DNA of 64,000 nt from an uncultured Sedimentitalea sp. (lineage in GTDB: Bacteria > Pseudomonadota > Alphaproteobacteria > Rhodobacterales > Rhodobacteraceae): positions 558,001-622,000 of the forward strand of contig CANNGH010000001.1 in NCBI GenBank assembly GCA_947504115.1, read 5' to 3'. How positions within the stretch are numbered: the first letter of the stretch is position 1; every line of letters begins with the position of its first letter. A program made the translations under genes and the position numbers. Shown one piece after another: positions 29,255 through 40,407 of this stretch. The notes below the pieces were generated by a model. The model searched no databases and was not told the origin of the DNA. It saw only the letters and a list, made by a program, of their open reading frames with translations.

Positions 29255-30694
29255 CTATTCCGCAGTCCAGCCGCTGACCGCCTTGACCTCGAGGAAATCC
29301 TCGATCCCCCAGGTTCCGCCTTCGCGGCCATTGCCCGATTGCTTCATCCCGCCGAAGGGAGATCCGGCGCCGCGGCTCTGGCCGTTCATCTCGACCATGC
29401 CCGAGCGCAACGCCCGGGCCATGCGGTTGGCGCGCGCGCCGTCCTGCGTCTGGACATAATTGGTCAGGCCATAAAGGGTGTCGTTGGCGATCTCGATGGC
29501 CTCCTCCTCGGTTTCGAAGGGGATCATCGTCAGGACGGGGCCGAAAATCTCCTCGCGCGCGATGGTCATGTCGTTGCTCACATCGGCAAAGACCGTGGGC
29601 CGCACGTAATAGCCCTTGTTGAACCCTTCCGGTCGCCCGGTGCCGCCCGCGACAAGGCGCGCGCCCTCGTCGATGCCGTTCTGGATCAGGTCCTGGATCT
29701 TGTTCCACTGAACCTCGTTCACCACCGGGCCCATATGGCGCCCCTCGTCATGGGCGCTGCCGATCTCGACCTTCTGCGCCACCTCGGTCGCGGTTTCGAC
29801 CGCGCGATCATAGATGTCCCGTTGCACCAGCATGCGCGAGGGCGCGTTGCAGGATTGGCCGGTATTGTTCATCATGTGCAGGACGCCGCGTTTCACCGCC
29901 TTGTCGTCGGCATCGGCAAAAATCACGTTCGCGCCCTTGCCGCCCAGTTCCAGATGTACCCTTTTCAGCGTATCGGCGGCGGATTTCGAAATCGCCGTGC
30001 CGGCGCGGGTCGATCCGGTAAAGCTGACCATGTCCACATCCGGATGCGCCGAAAGCTGGCTGCCCACGCCCGCGCCATCGCCGTTCACCAGATTGAAAAC
30101 GCCGGGCGGAAAGCCCGCTTCGTCCATGAGTTCGGCAAAGATCATCGCGTTCAGCGGGCTTTGTTCCGAAGGTTTCAGCACCATCGTGCATCCCGCGATC
30201 GCCGCCGCGCCCACCTTGAGCGTGATCTGGTTCATCGGCCAGTTCCACGGCGTGATCAGCGCGGCGACGCCGACAGCCTCGTGAATGATGCGGTCATCGG
30301 GGGCGTGATCGCCCAAGGGGCGCTCGAACTCGAACGCCTTGGCGGCGCGCACGAAATTCTTGAGATGCCCGATTCCGGCGGCCGCCTGCTGCGCGCGGGC
30401 CATATCTATGGGCGCACCCATTTCGGTGCTGATGGCGCGGGCCAGATCCTCGCTGCGCGATTTGTAGACCTCGATCAGCTTTTCGACCAGCGCGATGCGA
30501 TCGGCCACCGGCGTCGCCATCCAGCCGGGCAGGGCGGCGCGCGCTGCGGCGACGGCGGCATCGGTATCGGCCTGGCCGCCCAGCGAGATCACCGCGCAAG
30601 GCTCTTCAGTCGAGGGGTCGATAACCTGAAAATCGTTGGGCTGCGCCGGGGCGACCCATTTTCCGTTGATGTAGAACTGGCGCTTCTCGATCAT
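29255..30694 (-). CDS. NAD(P)-dependent aldehyde dehydrogenase
   Basis: A 479-residue enzyme of the ALDH superfamily. LITPWNWPMNQI (about 146-157), SFTGSTRAGTAI, the general-base Glu in LELGGKGAN and catalytic Cys in NTGQSCNAPSRM are all present, with EEIFGPVLTM near 375. It resembles the general succinate-semialdehyde/betaine-aldehyde type group; the substrate is not resolved. The start at 30694 (MIEKRQFYINGKW) fits the family. It is a single gene, divergent from the peroxiredoxin, not in an operon. Confidence 0.9.
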   Translation of the reverse strand: MIEKRQFYINGKWVAPAQPNDFQVIDPSTEEPCAVISLGGQADTDAAVAAARAALPGWMATPVADRIALVEKLIEVYKSRSEDLARAISTEMGAPIDMARAQQAAAGIGHLKNFVRAAKAFEFERPLGDHAPDDRIIHEAVGVAALITPWNWPMNQITLKVGAAAIAGCTMVLKPSEQSPLNAMIFAELMDEAGFPPGVFNLVNGDGAGVGSQLSAHPDVDMVSFTGSTRAGTAISKSAADTLKRVHLELGGKGANVIFADADDKAVKRGVLHMMNNTGQSCNAPSRMLVQRDIYDRAVETATEVAQKVEIGSAHDEGRHMGPVVNEVQWNKIQDLIQNGIDEGARLVAGGTGRPEGFNKGYYVRPTVFADVSNDMTIAREEIFGPVLTMIPFETEEEAIEIANDTLYGLTNYVQTQDGARANRMARALRSGMVEMNGQSRGAGSPFGGMKQSGNGREGGTWGIEDFLEVKAVSGWTAE

Positions 30695-30864
30695 CGTGGC
30701 GTCTCCCGTAAGGTGGTGGCCCGGACCGTGCCGGGAATCGCGCATACTCTGTCACCGCCGCAGGCAAGGGGCAAGAGAGGGGGGTGAAAGCCATGCGACG
30801 AACGACTAGATTAACTCCGATACGAGTCGAACATAGCGATTTCAGCCAAAAGAAGGAGAGCAAT

Positions 30865-31512
30865 ATGGGTTTGCGCATCAACGATACGGTTCCGGATTTC
30901 ACCGCCGATACGGATCAGGGCCGGATTCAATTTCACGACTGGATCGGTGACAGCTGGGCGATCCTGTTTTCCCACCCCAAGGATTTCACTCCGATCTGCA
31001 CCACCGAATTCGGGGCGACCGCGCAGATGGCCGATGAATGGGAAAAGCGCGGCACCAAGGTGATCGGGGTCAGCGTGGATGGTGTTGAGGAGCACAAGCA
31101 ATGGAAGGGCGACATCGAAAAGGTCGCGGGCACAAAGGCCGGTTTTCCGATCATCGCCGATGAGGATCTGGAAGTATCCAAGGCTTTCGACATGCTGCCC
31201 GCCGACGCCTATCTGCCTGATGGCCGCACCGCCAACGACAGCGCCACGGTTCGTGCCGTGTTCATCATCGGTCCGGACAAGAAGCTGAAGCTCAGCATGA
31301 CCTATCCGATGAATGTCGGGCGCAACTTTGCCGAGATCCTGCGTGCACTGGATGCCTTGCAGACCGCAGCCAGGGAAAACGTCGCCATGCCCGCCAACTG
31401 GAAGGTCGGTGAAGACGTGATCATCCCGACCTCGGTCAGTGACGAGGACGCCAAGAAGAAATACGGCGAATTCGAGACCGTTCTGCCCTATCTGCGCAAG
31501 ACCAGCCTCTAG
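30865..31512 (+). CDS. 1-Cys peroxiredoxin (Prx6 type)
   Basis: A 215-residue thiol peroxidase. The peroxidatic Cys45 lies in DFTPICTTEFG; the long C-terminal region (about 150-215, NVGRNFAEILRALDALQ) is characteristic of the Prx6/AhpC-like 1-Cys group. No resolving Cys is evident. It reduces peroxides in the cytoplasm. AGAAGGAGAG lies before the ATG. The 3' end overlaps the convergent GT25 gene by four bases. Confidence 0.93.
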   Translation: MGLRINDTVPDFTADTDQGRIQFHDWIGDSWAILFSHPKDFTPICTTEFGATAQMADEWEKRGTKVIGVSVDGVEEHKQWKGDIEKVAGTKAGFPIIADEDLEVSKAFDMLPADAYLPDGRTANDSATVRAVFIIGPDKKLKLSMTYPMNVGRNFAEILRALDALQTAARENVAMPANWKVGEDVIIPTSVSDEDAKKKYGEFETVLPYLRKTSL

Positions 31513-32231
31513 GTTCGGGGTCGTTGCGGGCGCAGGGCGACCTGCGCGCGATACCATGCCCGTCCGAGTTCGCGCGCCAGTTTCCCGCTGGCGCGCGTTT
31601 TCGTCTGGATGGTCGAGCCGCCGATCTCGTGCGCGATTTCGCGGTTCCCGGTGCCTTTCAGGGCATGGATCGGCTGCCCGGTGATCCAGTGCATTTGCAG
31701 GAACGTGTCCACCGGACGGTCGATGGTCTCGCTTGCCCTCAAAAGCCGTGCAGCCGCACCGCGACCGACGATCTGGCAGGTGCATTGCAACCCGATCACG
31801 CGCGGCAGGATCAGGTTCAGACCATCGCGGCTGGCCAGCGTCTGCACCGCCGTTTCGCGTTGTTTGACCGGCAGGCGGATATACATGTCCGAATCGACAT
31901 GCGTCGCGGCCAGATCCAGCGCATCCGACAGGCGCTCGGGGTCTGTGCCAAGATCATCCTCGACGATCAGCGCGAAATCCAGGTTCTCATCGATGATCCG
32001 TTGCCAGCAGCGGCGATGGCTTTGGAAGACACCGATTTCCGCCGCGCGCAGAGCGAACGGGTAGTGCGGACGAAACAGATCTCCGTTCGTCAGACTCACA
32101 TCGGCAATCTGTGCCGGATCGCGCCCGTTCACCGCCTCGACCAGTTCCGCCTGGGGAAGATCGGCCAGCAATTGCCGGGCGTTCGCGCGTCGGGCCGTGC
32201 TGGATGACATATGGATGATAAACGAGCGCAT
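31509..32231 (-). CDS. Glycosyltransferase family 25 protein
   Basis: A 240-residue protein with GT25 (LPS/LOS sugar transferase, LgtB/LpsA type) features: EIGVFQSHRRCWQRI near residues 64-78 and LIVEDD near 88-93, which would bind the metal and nucleotide sugar. It probably adds a sugar to a surface glycan. It stands alone between the peroxiredoxin and the pnp terminator. No other polysaccharide genes are near, so the acceptor is unknown. Confidence 0.8.
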   Translation of the reverse strand: MRSFIIHMSSSTARRANARQLLADLPQAELVEAVNGRDPAQIADVSLTNGDLFRPHYPFALRAAEIGVFQSHRRCWQRIIDENLDFALIVEDDLGTDPERLSDALDLAATHVDSDMYIRLPVKQRETAVQTLASRDGLNLILPRVIGLQCTCQIVGRGAAARLLRASETIDRPVDTFLQMHWITGQPIHALKGTGNREIAHEIGGSTIQTKTRASGKLARELGRAWYRAQVALRPQRPRT

Positions 32232-32259
32232 GGGCCTGCTTAACCCGCAATGTTCAACG

Positions 32260-32290
32260 AAAAAAGCCCCGGCGTTTCCACCGGGGCTTT
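32260..32290 (-). terminator. Rho-independent terminator of the pnp transcript
   Basis: A perfect 10-bp stem (AAAGCCCCGG / CCGGGGCTTT) with an 8-base loop, followed on the minus strand by a run of six T. It lies 22 bases past the pnp stop. A textbook intrinsic terminator. Confidence 0.9.
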
Positions 32291-32311
32291 GATCTTGCCG
32301 AAGCGGATGGA

Positions 32312-34444
<2,133 letters not shown>

Positions 34445-34759
34445 CTACGTTTCCTAAATTGGCCTGTGGGCCATTGCTTAGGGGGCGAATTCCCCCTGAC
34501 CCCGGTATCTTCTTTGTCGGGCGCTGGGGTCCGGGCGCCGGATTTCAGATTTCGCGGCCATACAGCAGATTGACCGCAAGGGGAAGCCATTGCGGCCCTC
34601 CGCGCCATCACGTTGTCGATGGCGGTGGCGATGGGCTGAAAAAAGAAACCGCGCCGTATGGGCGCGGTTTCGGTGCGAGGGGTGTTTTGCTGCGACCGTG
34701 GGCCGGACCGCAGGTTCGCGTTGCAAACCCGTTTGTCCGCACATGTCGACAAGCGCAGC
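34445..34759 (-). promoter_or_regulatory. pnp leader region with hairpin, and rpsO 3' end
   Basis: Read on the minus strand this 315-base gap holds the rpsO terminator (34639-34671) and then about 190 bases before pnp. A strong hairpin (AGGGGG at 34480-34485 and CCCCCT at 34492-34497) lies 36 bases before the pnp start. In enterobacteria a structured pnp leader is cut by RNase III for autoregulation; a comparable role here is inference. A TATCTTCTT...GGGGTCCGGG stretch near 34507-34547 resembles part of the element at 38709-38757. Confidence 0.45.
34639..34671 (-). terminator. Rho-independent terminator of rpsO
   Basis: A perfect 11-bp stem (GAAACCGCGCC / GGCGCGGTTTC) with a five-base loop and a run of six T on the minus strand. 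It lies 90 bases after the rpsO stop, between rpsO and pnp. Confidence 0.9.
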
Positions 34760-35029
34760 TTAGCGGCGCAGACCCAGCCGCTTGATCAGGTCCTGATAGC
34801 GGGCTTCGTCCTTGGCGCGGGTATAATCCAGCAGCTTGCGGCGTTGCGCGACCATCTTCAGAAGGCCACGGCGACCGTGGTTGTCCTTCTTGTGGGTCTT
34901 GAAATGCTCGGTCAGGGTGGCGATGCGCGACGACAGGATGGCGACCTGCACTTCGGGCGAACCGGTATCGCCGTCCTTGGTCGCAAATTCCTTCATCACA
35001 CGCTGTTTTTCTTCGGCGGTAATCGACAT
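34760..35029 (-). CDS. rpsO: 30S ribosomal protein S15
   Basis: An 89-residue ribosomal protein of standard length. It has the S15 motifs [16 protein letters not shown] (about 21-36), [12 protein letters not shown] (about 46-57) and [20 protein letters not shown] (about 66-85). It binds 16S rRNA in the platform. AAGGAGACC precedes the ATG. It is followed by its own terminator, then pnp, the common bacterial order rpsO-pnp. Confidence 0.98.
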   Translation of the reverse strand: MSITAEEKQRVMKEFATKDGDTGSPEVQVAILSSRIATLTEHFKTHKKDNHGRRGLLKMVAQRRKLLDYTRAKDEARYQDLIKRLGLRR

Positions 35030-35183
35030 CGGGGTCTCCTTGGTTAGGGTTCATCTGAATGGCGCAGGCCGGGATGTCGTCCAGCGCAGGCCCGTGGAGG
35101 GGTCCGCGATCGGATCGCGGATGCCAGCCTATAGGCGGTTTCGCGACCCTTGGCAAAGGGAAAATCCCGCGCTGCCGACAGGT

Positions 35184-35693
35184 TCAGCCCAGCCAATGCT
35201 CGGGCTGCTGCGTATAGGGCAGATAAAGCGGATGCCGGGGATGGCCCGCCTGCGTCAGGCCGAGGTGATAGACCGGTTCGCCGGTGCGGCGCAGCAGATA
35301 TTCCACCTGCGGCCCACGCTCCAGATGCGCGCCATGGGTGCCCCAGGCGGCGATGGTCCGGTCGGCCCAGTCCACGCCGTCCAGAATCGCGGCATCGTTG
35401 GCCGGCCCGATCGGGTCGGGCGCGGCGCGCATGGCGCGCGGATCGGTGTCGCGCCAGGCGAATATGTTGGTCACGCGAAACGCGCCGAATCCCAGCGCGC
35501 GCGCGCGCCGTTCGCAACGCTCGACGGTGGGATCGTTCTGGACCTCGGTCGCGGTCGAGGGGTTCAGCATCACGAAATGCGCCCGTTTTCCGCTCGCGTC
35601 CCATACCCGCGTCAGGCTGTAGCGATAGCGTTCGCAATCCGAATAGACCGCGGTGGAGGGCGCATCGCCCTTGATATGGGTGCGGGTGATCAT
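35184..35693 (-). CDS. DUF1643 domain protein
   Basis: A 169-residue protein matching the DUF1643 pattern: [12 protein letters not shown] near 20-31, [17 protein letters not shown] near 40-56 and [14 protein letters not shown] near 71-84. The function of the family is unknown. It starts inside the stop of truB (ATGA overlap), so it is translationally coupled to a tRNA-modification gene and sits just before rpsO. No signal or membrane segment is present. An RNA-linked role is suggested only by position. Confidence 0.8.
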   Translation of the reverse strand: MITRTHIKGDAPSTAVYSDCERYRYSLTRVWDASGKRAHFVMLNPSTATEVQNDPTVERCERRARALGFGAFRVTNIFAWRDTDPRAMRAAPDPIGPANDAAILDGVDWADRTIAAWGTHGAHLERGPQVEYLLRRTGEPVYHLGLTQAGHPRHPLYLPYTQQPEHWLG

Positions 35694-36598
35694 CCGGCGT
35701 TGAACACCCGGGATGGGTGCAACTCGCCCGCCTTGTAGATGCCGACCGCGACCGCGCGCCCGTCAAGCGAGGCCCACGCCTCGTCACCGTATTCCACGTC
35801 CGAGGCGATCACCATGCCGGGATTGCCGTTGCGCAGCCGTGCGGCACTTTCGGGGGTGCAGCGCAATTCGGGCAGGTCGGTCAGTCCGGTTTCCAGCGGC
35901 AGAAGATGTGTATCGAGTTCCGGCGAGCGCGCCAGCGCCTCGACCTGTTCGAGCGTCAGGCCGTCTTCGGCGTCGAACGGTCCCGACCAGATCCGGCGCA
36001 ACTGCGTGACATGACCCAGACATCCCAGGGCCTGCCCCAGATCCCGCGCGATGGCGCGCACGTAACCGCCCTTGCCGCAGGTCATTTCCAGCGTGACGTG
36101 ATCGGCGTCGGGGCGGTCCGTCAGCAGCAGTTCCTCGACCCAGAGCGGGCGGGCGGCGATCTCCATTTCCTCGCCGTCGCGGGCGCGTTTGTAAGCACGT
36201 TCGCCGTCGATCTTGACGGCGGAAAACTGCGGCGGCACCTGCATGATATCGCCGACGAACTGGCCCAGCGCGGCCTTGATCTGATCGTCGTCGGGGCGCA
36301 GATCGCTGGTGGCGATCACCTCGCCCTCGGAATCGTCGGTATTGGTCGCCTGACCCAGCCGCACGGTGAACGCATAGGCCTTGAGCGCGTCGGTGATGTA
36401 GGGCACGGTTTTCGTCGCCTCGCCAAGTGCGACGGCCAGAACCCCGGTCGCGTCCGGATCCAGCGTGCCGGCATGGCCTGCCTTCTTTGCATCCAACGCC
36501 CAGCGCACCTTGTTCACGACCGCCGTCGAGGTCGGCCCGGCGGGTTTGTCGATCACCAGCCAGCCGGAAATGTCGCGCCCTTTTTTCTTGCGTGCCAT
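35690..36598 (-). CDS. truB: tRNA pseudouridine(55) synthase TruB
   Basis: A 302-residue enzyme making pseudouridine 55 in the T-loop of tRNAs. The TruB motifs are visible: [12 protein letters not shown] (about 13-24), [17 protein letters not shown] with catalytic Asp47, and [12 protein letters not shown] (about 172-183). A C-terminal PUA-like region follows. It is part of the conserved rbfA-truB-rpsO-pnp order, with inserted DUF2233 and DUF1643 genes. The ATGA overlap links it to DUF1643. Confidence 0.97.
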   Translation of the reverse strand: MARKKKGRDISGWLVIDKPAGPTSTAVVNKVRWALDAKKAGHAGTLDPDATGVLAVALGEATKTVPYITDALKAYAFTVRLGQATNTDDSEGEVIATSDLRPDDDQIKAALGQFVGDIMQVPPQFSAVKIDGERAYKRARDGEEMEIAARPLWVEELLLTDRPDADHVTLEMTCGKGGYVRAIARDLGQALGCLGHVTQLRRIWSGPFDAEDGLTLEQVEALARSPELDTHLLPLETGLTDLPELRCTPESAARLRNGNPGMVIASDVEYGDEAWASLDGRAVAVGIYKAGELHPSRVFNAG

Positions 36599-36650
36599 GA
36601 TCGGTTCCTTGTCGATAAGCGCGGCGGACTAGACGATGGCGCGTCTCGCG

Positions 36651-37394
36651 TCAATCGCGCGGAACGGCCACGCCCACCACCGGGCCCATCGCGAAACCGA
36701 CATCGTTCCGCCCCAGTTCCGGCGCATATAGCCGCGAAATGCTGCCATCGAAGTAAAGCGCGCTGGGCAGATCCAGCCCGTCGCGGAACAGGCTGCCGAA
36801 TTCGTGAAACGTGACCGCGTTACGCGAGATCGCGAATACCGCGCGGCTTCCATCGGCGCTGGTGCCCACCCCGTTGCGGATATAGCGCGACGTGCTGTCG
36901 GTCAGGAACCGCGGATGCAATTCGCCGTCGATCACCAGCATCGGACCGGACTGGGTGGCATCCCGGCATTCCGGCGACGCCGCGACGAATTCCAGCGTCT
37001 CGAACACGTCGGCGCGATCGGGCCGGATGCAGAACACCCCGTTGGGCAGCAGTCCGAAATTGCCCGGCCCGGCATCGGGAACCACGCGCATCTCTTCCTG
37101 ACCGTCCTCGACATACAGCCCGACCGGCGCGCGGTCGCTGTGATACATCCCGGCATTCATGGCAAAGGCCAGCTTGCGTCCCTCATCGGCCAGTGCGGTG
37201 TCGATCGCCGCGAACTGCCCCAGCACCGCGCCGGAGGGATCGCGCAGGAAAAGGCGCAGATCGGCATCCGCCGCGTCCACCTCGCAGACGGCATAGCGAT
37301 TGCCCGCATGCGTCAGGTCGCGGCATTGCACCGGGTCGCCGGCGGCTGTCGTGGCCAGCCAAACGGACAGGGCCACGATGCCTGCCCGGATCAT
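36651..37394 (-). CDS. Secreted phosphodiester glycosidase-like protein (DUF2233)
   Basis: A 247-residue protein with an N-terminal signal sequence (about 1-19). It carries the NAGPA/DUF2233 domain features: [20 protein letters not shown] near 75-94, [28 protein letters not shown] and [20 protein letters not shown]. Relatives cleave phosphodiester-linked sugars, but the bacterial substrate is unknown. Its ATG overlaps the rbfA stop (ATGA), making an unexpected coupling of a secreted enzyme to a ribosome-maturation gene. Confidence 0.8.
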   Translation of the reverse strand: MIRAGIVALSVWLATTAAGDPVQCRDLTHAGNRYAVCEVDAADADLRLFLRDPSGAVLGQFAAIDTALADEGRKLAFAMNAGMYHSDRAPVGLYVEDGQEEMRVVPDAGPGNFGLLPNGVFCIRPDRADVFETLEFVAASPECRDATQSGPMLVIDGELHPRFLTDSTSRYIRNGVGTSADGSRAVFAISRNAVTFHEFGSLFRDGLDLPSALYFDGSISRLYAPELGRNDVGFAMGPVVGVAVPRD

Positions 37395-37786
37395 TTATCC
37401 AGATCGCGGCGCACCGCGTCCTGATCCAGCATGCGGCGGGTTTCGTCCATCCGGTCGAACGTCTCGTCAAGGCGAAAGCGCAGTTCGGGCGCGAATTTCA
37501 GCGTCAGGTTCTTTGCCACGGCACGGCGCAACTCGCCCTTGTTGTCGGCCAGCAGGCGCACCACCTCGTCCTGCCCACGTCCGCCCAGCGGCAGGACATA
37601 GGCCGTCGCCACACGCAGGTCGGGCGAAACGCGGACCTCGCCGACGGTGATCGACATGCGGTTCAACTCGGCGTCATGGATGTCGCCACGCGCCAGCACG
37701 TCCGACAGCGTGCGCCGGATCAGTTCACCCACCCGCAACTGACGCTGCGACGGGCCGGGTCCATCATGGAATTTGTTCTTGGCCAT
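37391..37786 (-). CDS. rbfA: Ribosome-binding factor A
   Basis: A 131-residue protein acting in late 30S subunit maturation. The RbfA family traits are visible: [21 protein letters not shown] near the start, [20 protein letters not shown] in the middle, and [20 protein letters not shown] near the end. First gene of the minus-strand operon with DUF2233, truB, DUF1643, rpsO and pnp. It diverges from dapB across 83 bases. Confidence 0.96.
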   Translation of the reverse strand: MAKNKFHDGPGPSQRQLRVGELIRRTLSDVLARGDIHDAELNRMSITVGEVRVSPDLRVATAYVLPLGGRGQDEVVRLLADNKGELRRAVAKNLTLKFAPELRFRLDETFDRMDETRRMLDQDAVRRDLDK

Positions 37787-37869
37787 GGGGTCGATCTAAG
37801 CCGTAAAACCGGCTTTGCCAAGCGGGCCGTGATTGGTTAGTCAGCGACAAACGACAGGAGACGTCCCTC

Positions 37870-38679
37870 ATGACACAATTGCCGGGAATCGCCATCACCG
37901 GAGCTTCGGGCCGCATGGGCCGGATGCTGATCCGCACCGTCATGGACAGCGACAGGGTCCGGCTGGCGGGCGCGGTCGAACGCGCCGGTCACGACTGGAT
38001 CGGTCAGGATATCGGCGCGGCGATGGGCGGCGCCGAACTGGGCGTGACCGTCACCGACGACGCGGCGCAGGCGTTTTCGCAGGCGCAGGCGGTGATCGAC
38101 TTCACCGCGCCCGAGGCGACGCTGGAGTTCGCCACGCAGGCCGCGCAGGCGGGTATCGTGCATGTCATCGGCACCACCGGCTTCAGTGACGACCAAATCG
38201 CCGCGCTGAAACCGGCAGCCCGCGACGCGGTGATCGTGCGCGCCGGCAACATGAGCCTGGGCGTGAACCTGCTGATGCAACTGACCCGCAAGGTTGCCGC
38301 CGCGCTGGACGAGGATTTCGACATCGAGGTGATCGAGGCGCATCACAACAAGAAGGTCGATGCGCCCTCGGGCACGGCGCTGATGCTGGGGCAGGCGGCG
38401 GCGGACGGGCGCGGCGTATCTCTGGCCGATGTCTCCGACAGAGGCCGCGACGGAATCACCGGCGCGCGCAAACGCGGCGATATCGGCTTCGCCGTCATTC
38501 GCGGCGGCGATATCGTGGGCGAACATGACGTGCTGTTCGCCGCCCCCGGCGAACGCATCGTGCTGCGCCACATCGCGACCGACCGCGCGGTGTTCGCGCG
38601 CGGCGCGCTCAAGGCGGCGCTGTGGGGGCTTGATCAGGATCCCGGCGAATACGACATGGTGGACGTGCTGGGTCTCTGA
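37870..38679 (+). CDS. dapB: 4-hydroxy-tetrahydrodipicolinate reductase
   Basis: A 269-residue enzyme of lysine and diaminopimelate biosynthesis. The NAD(P)-binding [12 protein letters not shown] is at about 8-19, and the substrate motif [16 protein letters not shown] near 156-171 includes the catalytic His and Lys. Length is normal. A clear GACAGGAGA lies before the ATG. It is a single gene followed by a GC-rich hairpin region. Confidence 0.97.
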   Translation: MTQLPGIAITGASGRMGRMLIRTVMDSDRVRLAGAVERAGHDWIGQDIGAAMGGAELGVTVTDDAAQAFSQAQAVIDFTAPEATLEFATQAAQAGIVHVIGTTGFSDDQIAALKPAARDAVIVRAGNMSLGVNLLMQLTRKVAAALDEDFDIEVIEAHHNKKVDAPSGTALMLGQAAADGRGVSLADVSDRGRDGITGARKRGDIGFAVIRGGDIVGEHDVLFAAPGERIVLRHIATDRAVFARGALKAALWGLDQDPGEYDMVDVLGL

Positions 38680-38705
38680 GCGTCCTACCATCCCGGCAGG
38701 GCGCG

Positions 38706-38757
38706 CAGTATCTTCTTCTGGCGGAAAAATATCCCGGGGTCCGGGGCAGAACCCCGG
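38706..38757. repeat. Intergenic element with hairpin downstream of dapB
   Basis: CAGTATCTTCTTCTGGCGG, then AAAAATATCC, then a hairpin CCGGGG-CAGAA-CCCCGG (38741-38757). It lies between the convergent dapB and SDHAF4 genes and may act as a terminator. Similar AT-rich plus GGGGTCCGGGG pieces occur near 34507-34547 and, more weakly, near 29188-29225, suggesting a dispersed family of intergenic elements. Confidence 0.45.
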
Positions 38758-38796
38758 TCCGCCGCGTCAGCCATCGAAACCGTCGGGCAAAAAACC

Positions 38797-38979
38797 TCAG
38801 AAATCGATCGCCAGCCCCTTCTTCTCCCAATCGCCGTAACGCACCGGGTCCAGCCCGTCGCGTCCGCCGAACTCGACGGGGGGTTCGGGCGCGGACAGGG
38901 CGGCCTTGCGCCGCGCCTCGGCTTCGGCCAGCGCACGCTCGGCGGCGGGGGGCAGGGGGGGATCGGTCGTGTCGCTCAT
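38797..38979 (-). CDS. SDHAF4-like succinate dehydrogenase assembly factor (DUF1674)
   Basis: A 60-residue protein. The C-terminal half matches the DUF1674/SDHAF4 signature: EFGGRDGLDPVRYGDWEKKG, ending in an acidic-Phe tail (AIDF). In mitochondria and relatives the family aids maturation of the FAD-containing succinate dehydrogenase subunit. The N-terminal half is low-complexity Ala/Glu. The ATG at 38979 is chosen as it gives the usual length; an upstream frame would add 18 unsupported residues. No sdh genes are nearby. Confidence 0.85.
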   Translation of the reverse strand: MSDTTDPPLPPAAERALAEAEARRKAALSAPEPPVEFGGRDGLDPVRYGDWEKKGLAIDF

Positions 38980-39056
38980 GGCGGGTTTCCTTGTATCGCT
39001 CGCATGATATATGCGCAGCGCCTGCAGGGGCAAGGCGAATGCAAGGGATATCGGAC

Positions 39057-40322
39057 ATGACAGACAGCACCACGGCGGCCCGGCGCAGCGCGATCCACAT
39101 GCTGGATCAGGTGCTGGGCGAGGGGCGGCTGATCGCCGAAATCCTGTCCTCCGGCGCGCTGGATCACCTGCCCCCCGAGGACCGCGCCCGCGCGCAGCGG
39201 CTGGCCACGCAAACCCTGCGCGGGCTCGAGCGCGCCGACCGCCTGCTGCAGAAACACCTGCGCAAACAACCGCCGCTCAACGTGCGCAATGCGCTGCGCC
39301 TTGGCACGGTCGAGCTGTGTCACGGCGAGGCGGCGCATGGCGTTGTCAATGCGATGGTGCAGATCGTCGGCGGCGATGGACGGCACGCCCAACTGAAGGG
39401 GCTGGTCAACGCCGTATTGCGCAAGATCGCCGCCGAAGGCCCCGAGGGCTGGGCGCTGCTGCGGGCGCCGCGCCTGCCCAAATGGCTGCGCAACCCGCTG
39501 GTTGCCGCCTGGGGCGGCGAGGCGGTGGCGGCGATGGAACGCGCGCATTTCGCAGGTGCGCCGCTGGATATCACGCTGAAACCGGGCGTTTCGGGCGATG
39601 CGCTGGATGCGATGGAATTGCCGACCGGATCGCTGCGGCTGAGCGCGCCGGGGCAGGTCTCGGCTCTGCCCGGTTACGCGACGGGCGCGTGGTGGGTGCA
39701 GGATGCCGCCGCCGCGCTGCCCGCGCGCGTGCTGAACGCGCAAGAGGGCGAAACCGTTCTGGACCTGTGCGCTGCGCCCGGCGGCAAGACGCTGCAACTG
39801 GCGGCCACGGGTGCCCGGGTGGTGGCGGTGGATATCTCCGAAACACGGATGCAGCGGCTGCGCGACAACCTGACCCGCACCGGCCTGAGCGCCGAAATCC
39901 GCATCGGCGATGCGCTGGAACTGACCGGCGCGTATGACGCGATCTTGCTGGACGCGCCCTGTTCCGCCACCGGCACCATCCGCCGTCACCCCGATCTGCC
40001 TTTTGCCAAGGACGGTTCGGAATTCGGCGCGCTGATCGACCTGCAGACGCGGATGCTGGCCCATGCCTGGACCCTGCTGAAACCCGGCGGGCGATTGGTG
40101 TTCTGCACCTGCTCGCTGTTGCCGGACGAGGGCGAGGTGCAGGTGGATCACGCGCTGACCACGCTTGCGGGCCTCACGGTCGAGCGCGAGGCACTGACCC
40201 TTGCGGGTGTCGATCCCGGCTGGATCACGTCCGAGGGCGGGCTGCGTCTGCGGCCGGATTACTGGCCGGACTCGGGGGGGATGGACGGGTTCTACATCGC
40301 CTGCCTGCGCAAAGCCGCCTGA
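39057..40322 (+). CDS. rsmB: 16S rRNA (cytosine-5-)-methyltransferase, RsmB/NOP family
   Basis: A 421-residue enzyme. An N-terminal NusB-like helical domain (about 1-135) precedes the SAM-dependent methyltransferase: LDLCAAPGGKTLQL for cofactor, LLDAPCSATGTIRRHPD with one conserved Cys, and FCTCSLLPDEGE with the catalytic Cys. It methylates 16S rRNA near C967 (by similarity to RsmB). The start is set at 39057; an in-frame ATG at 39039 is also possible. It is followed by the heparinase gene in the conserved order rsmB-heparinase-purH. Confidence 0.9.
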   Translation: MTDSTTAARRSAIHMLDQVLGEGRLIAEILSSGALDHLPPEDRARAQRLATQTLRGLERADRLLQKHLRKQPPLNVRNALRLGTVELCHGEAAHGVVNAMVQIVGGDGRHAQLKGLVNAVLRKIAAEGPEGWALLRAPRLPKWLRNPLVAAWGGEAVAAMERAHFAGAPLDITLKPGVSGDALDAMELPTGSLRLSAPGQVSALPGYATGAWWVQDAAAALPARVLNAQEGETVLDLCAAPGGKTLQLAATGARVVAVDISETRMQRLRDNLTRTGLSAEIRIGDALELTGAYDAILLDAPCSATGTIRRHPDLPFAKDGSEFGALIDLQTRMLAHAWTLLKPGGRLVFCTCSLLPDEGEVQVDHALTTLAGLTVEREALTLAGVDPGWITSEGGLRLRPDYWPDSGGMDGFYIACLRKAA

Positions 40323-40407
40323 TTGCGCGGTTTGGCCGGTGACTTGGCCGTCATCCCCGTCTATGTTTTCCGCCAAACGCCTTGAGAGCGTGCGAGGCAC
40401 CAGAGCA

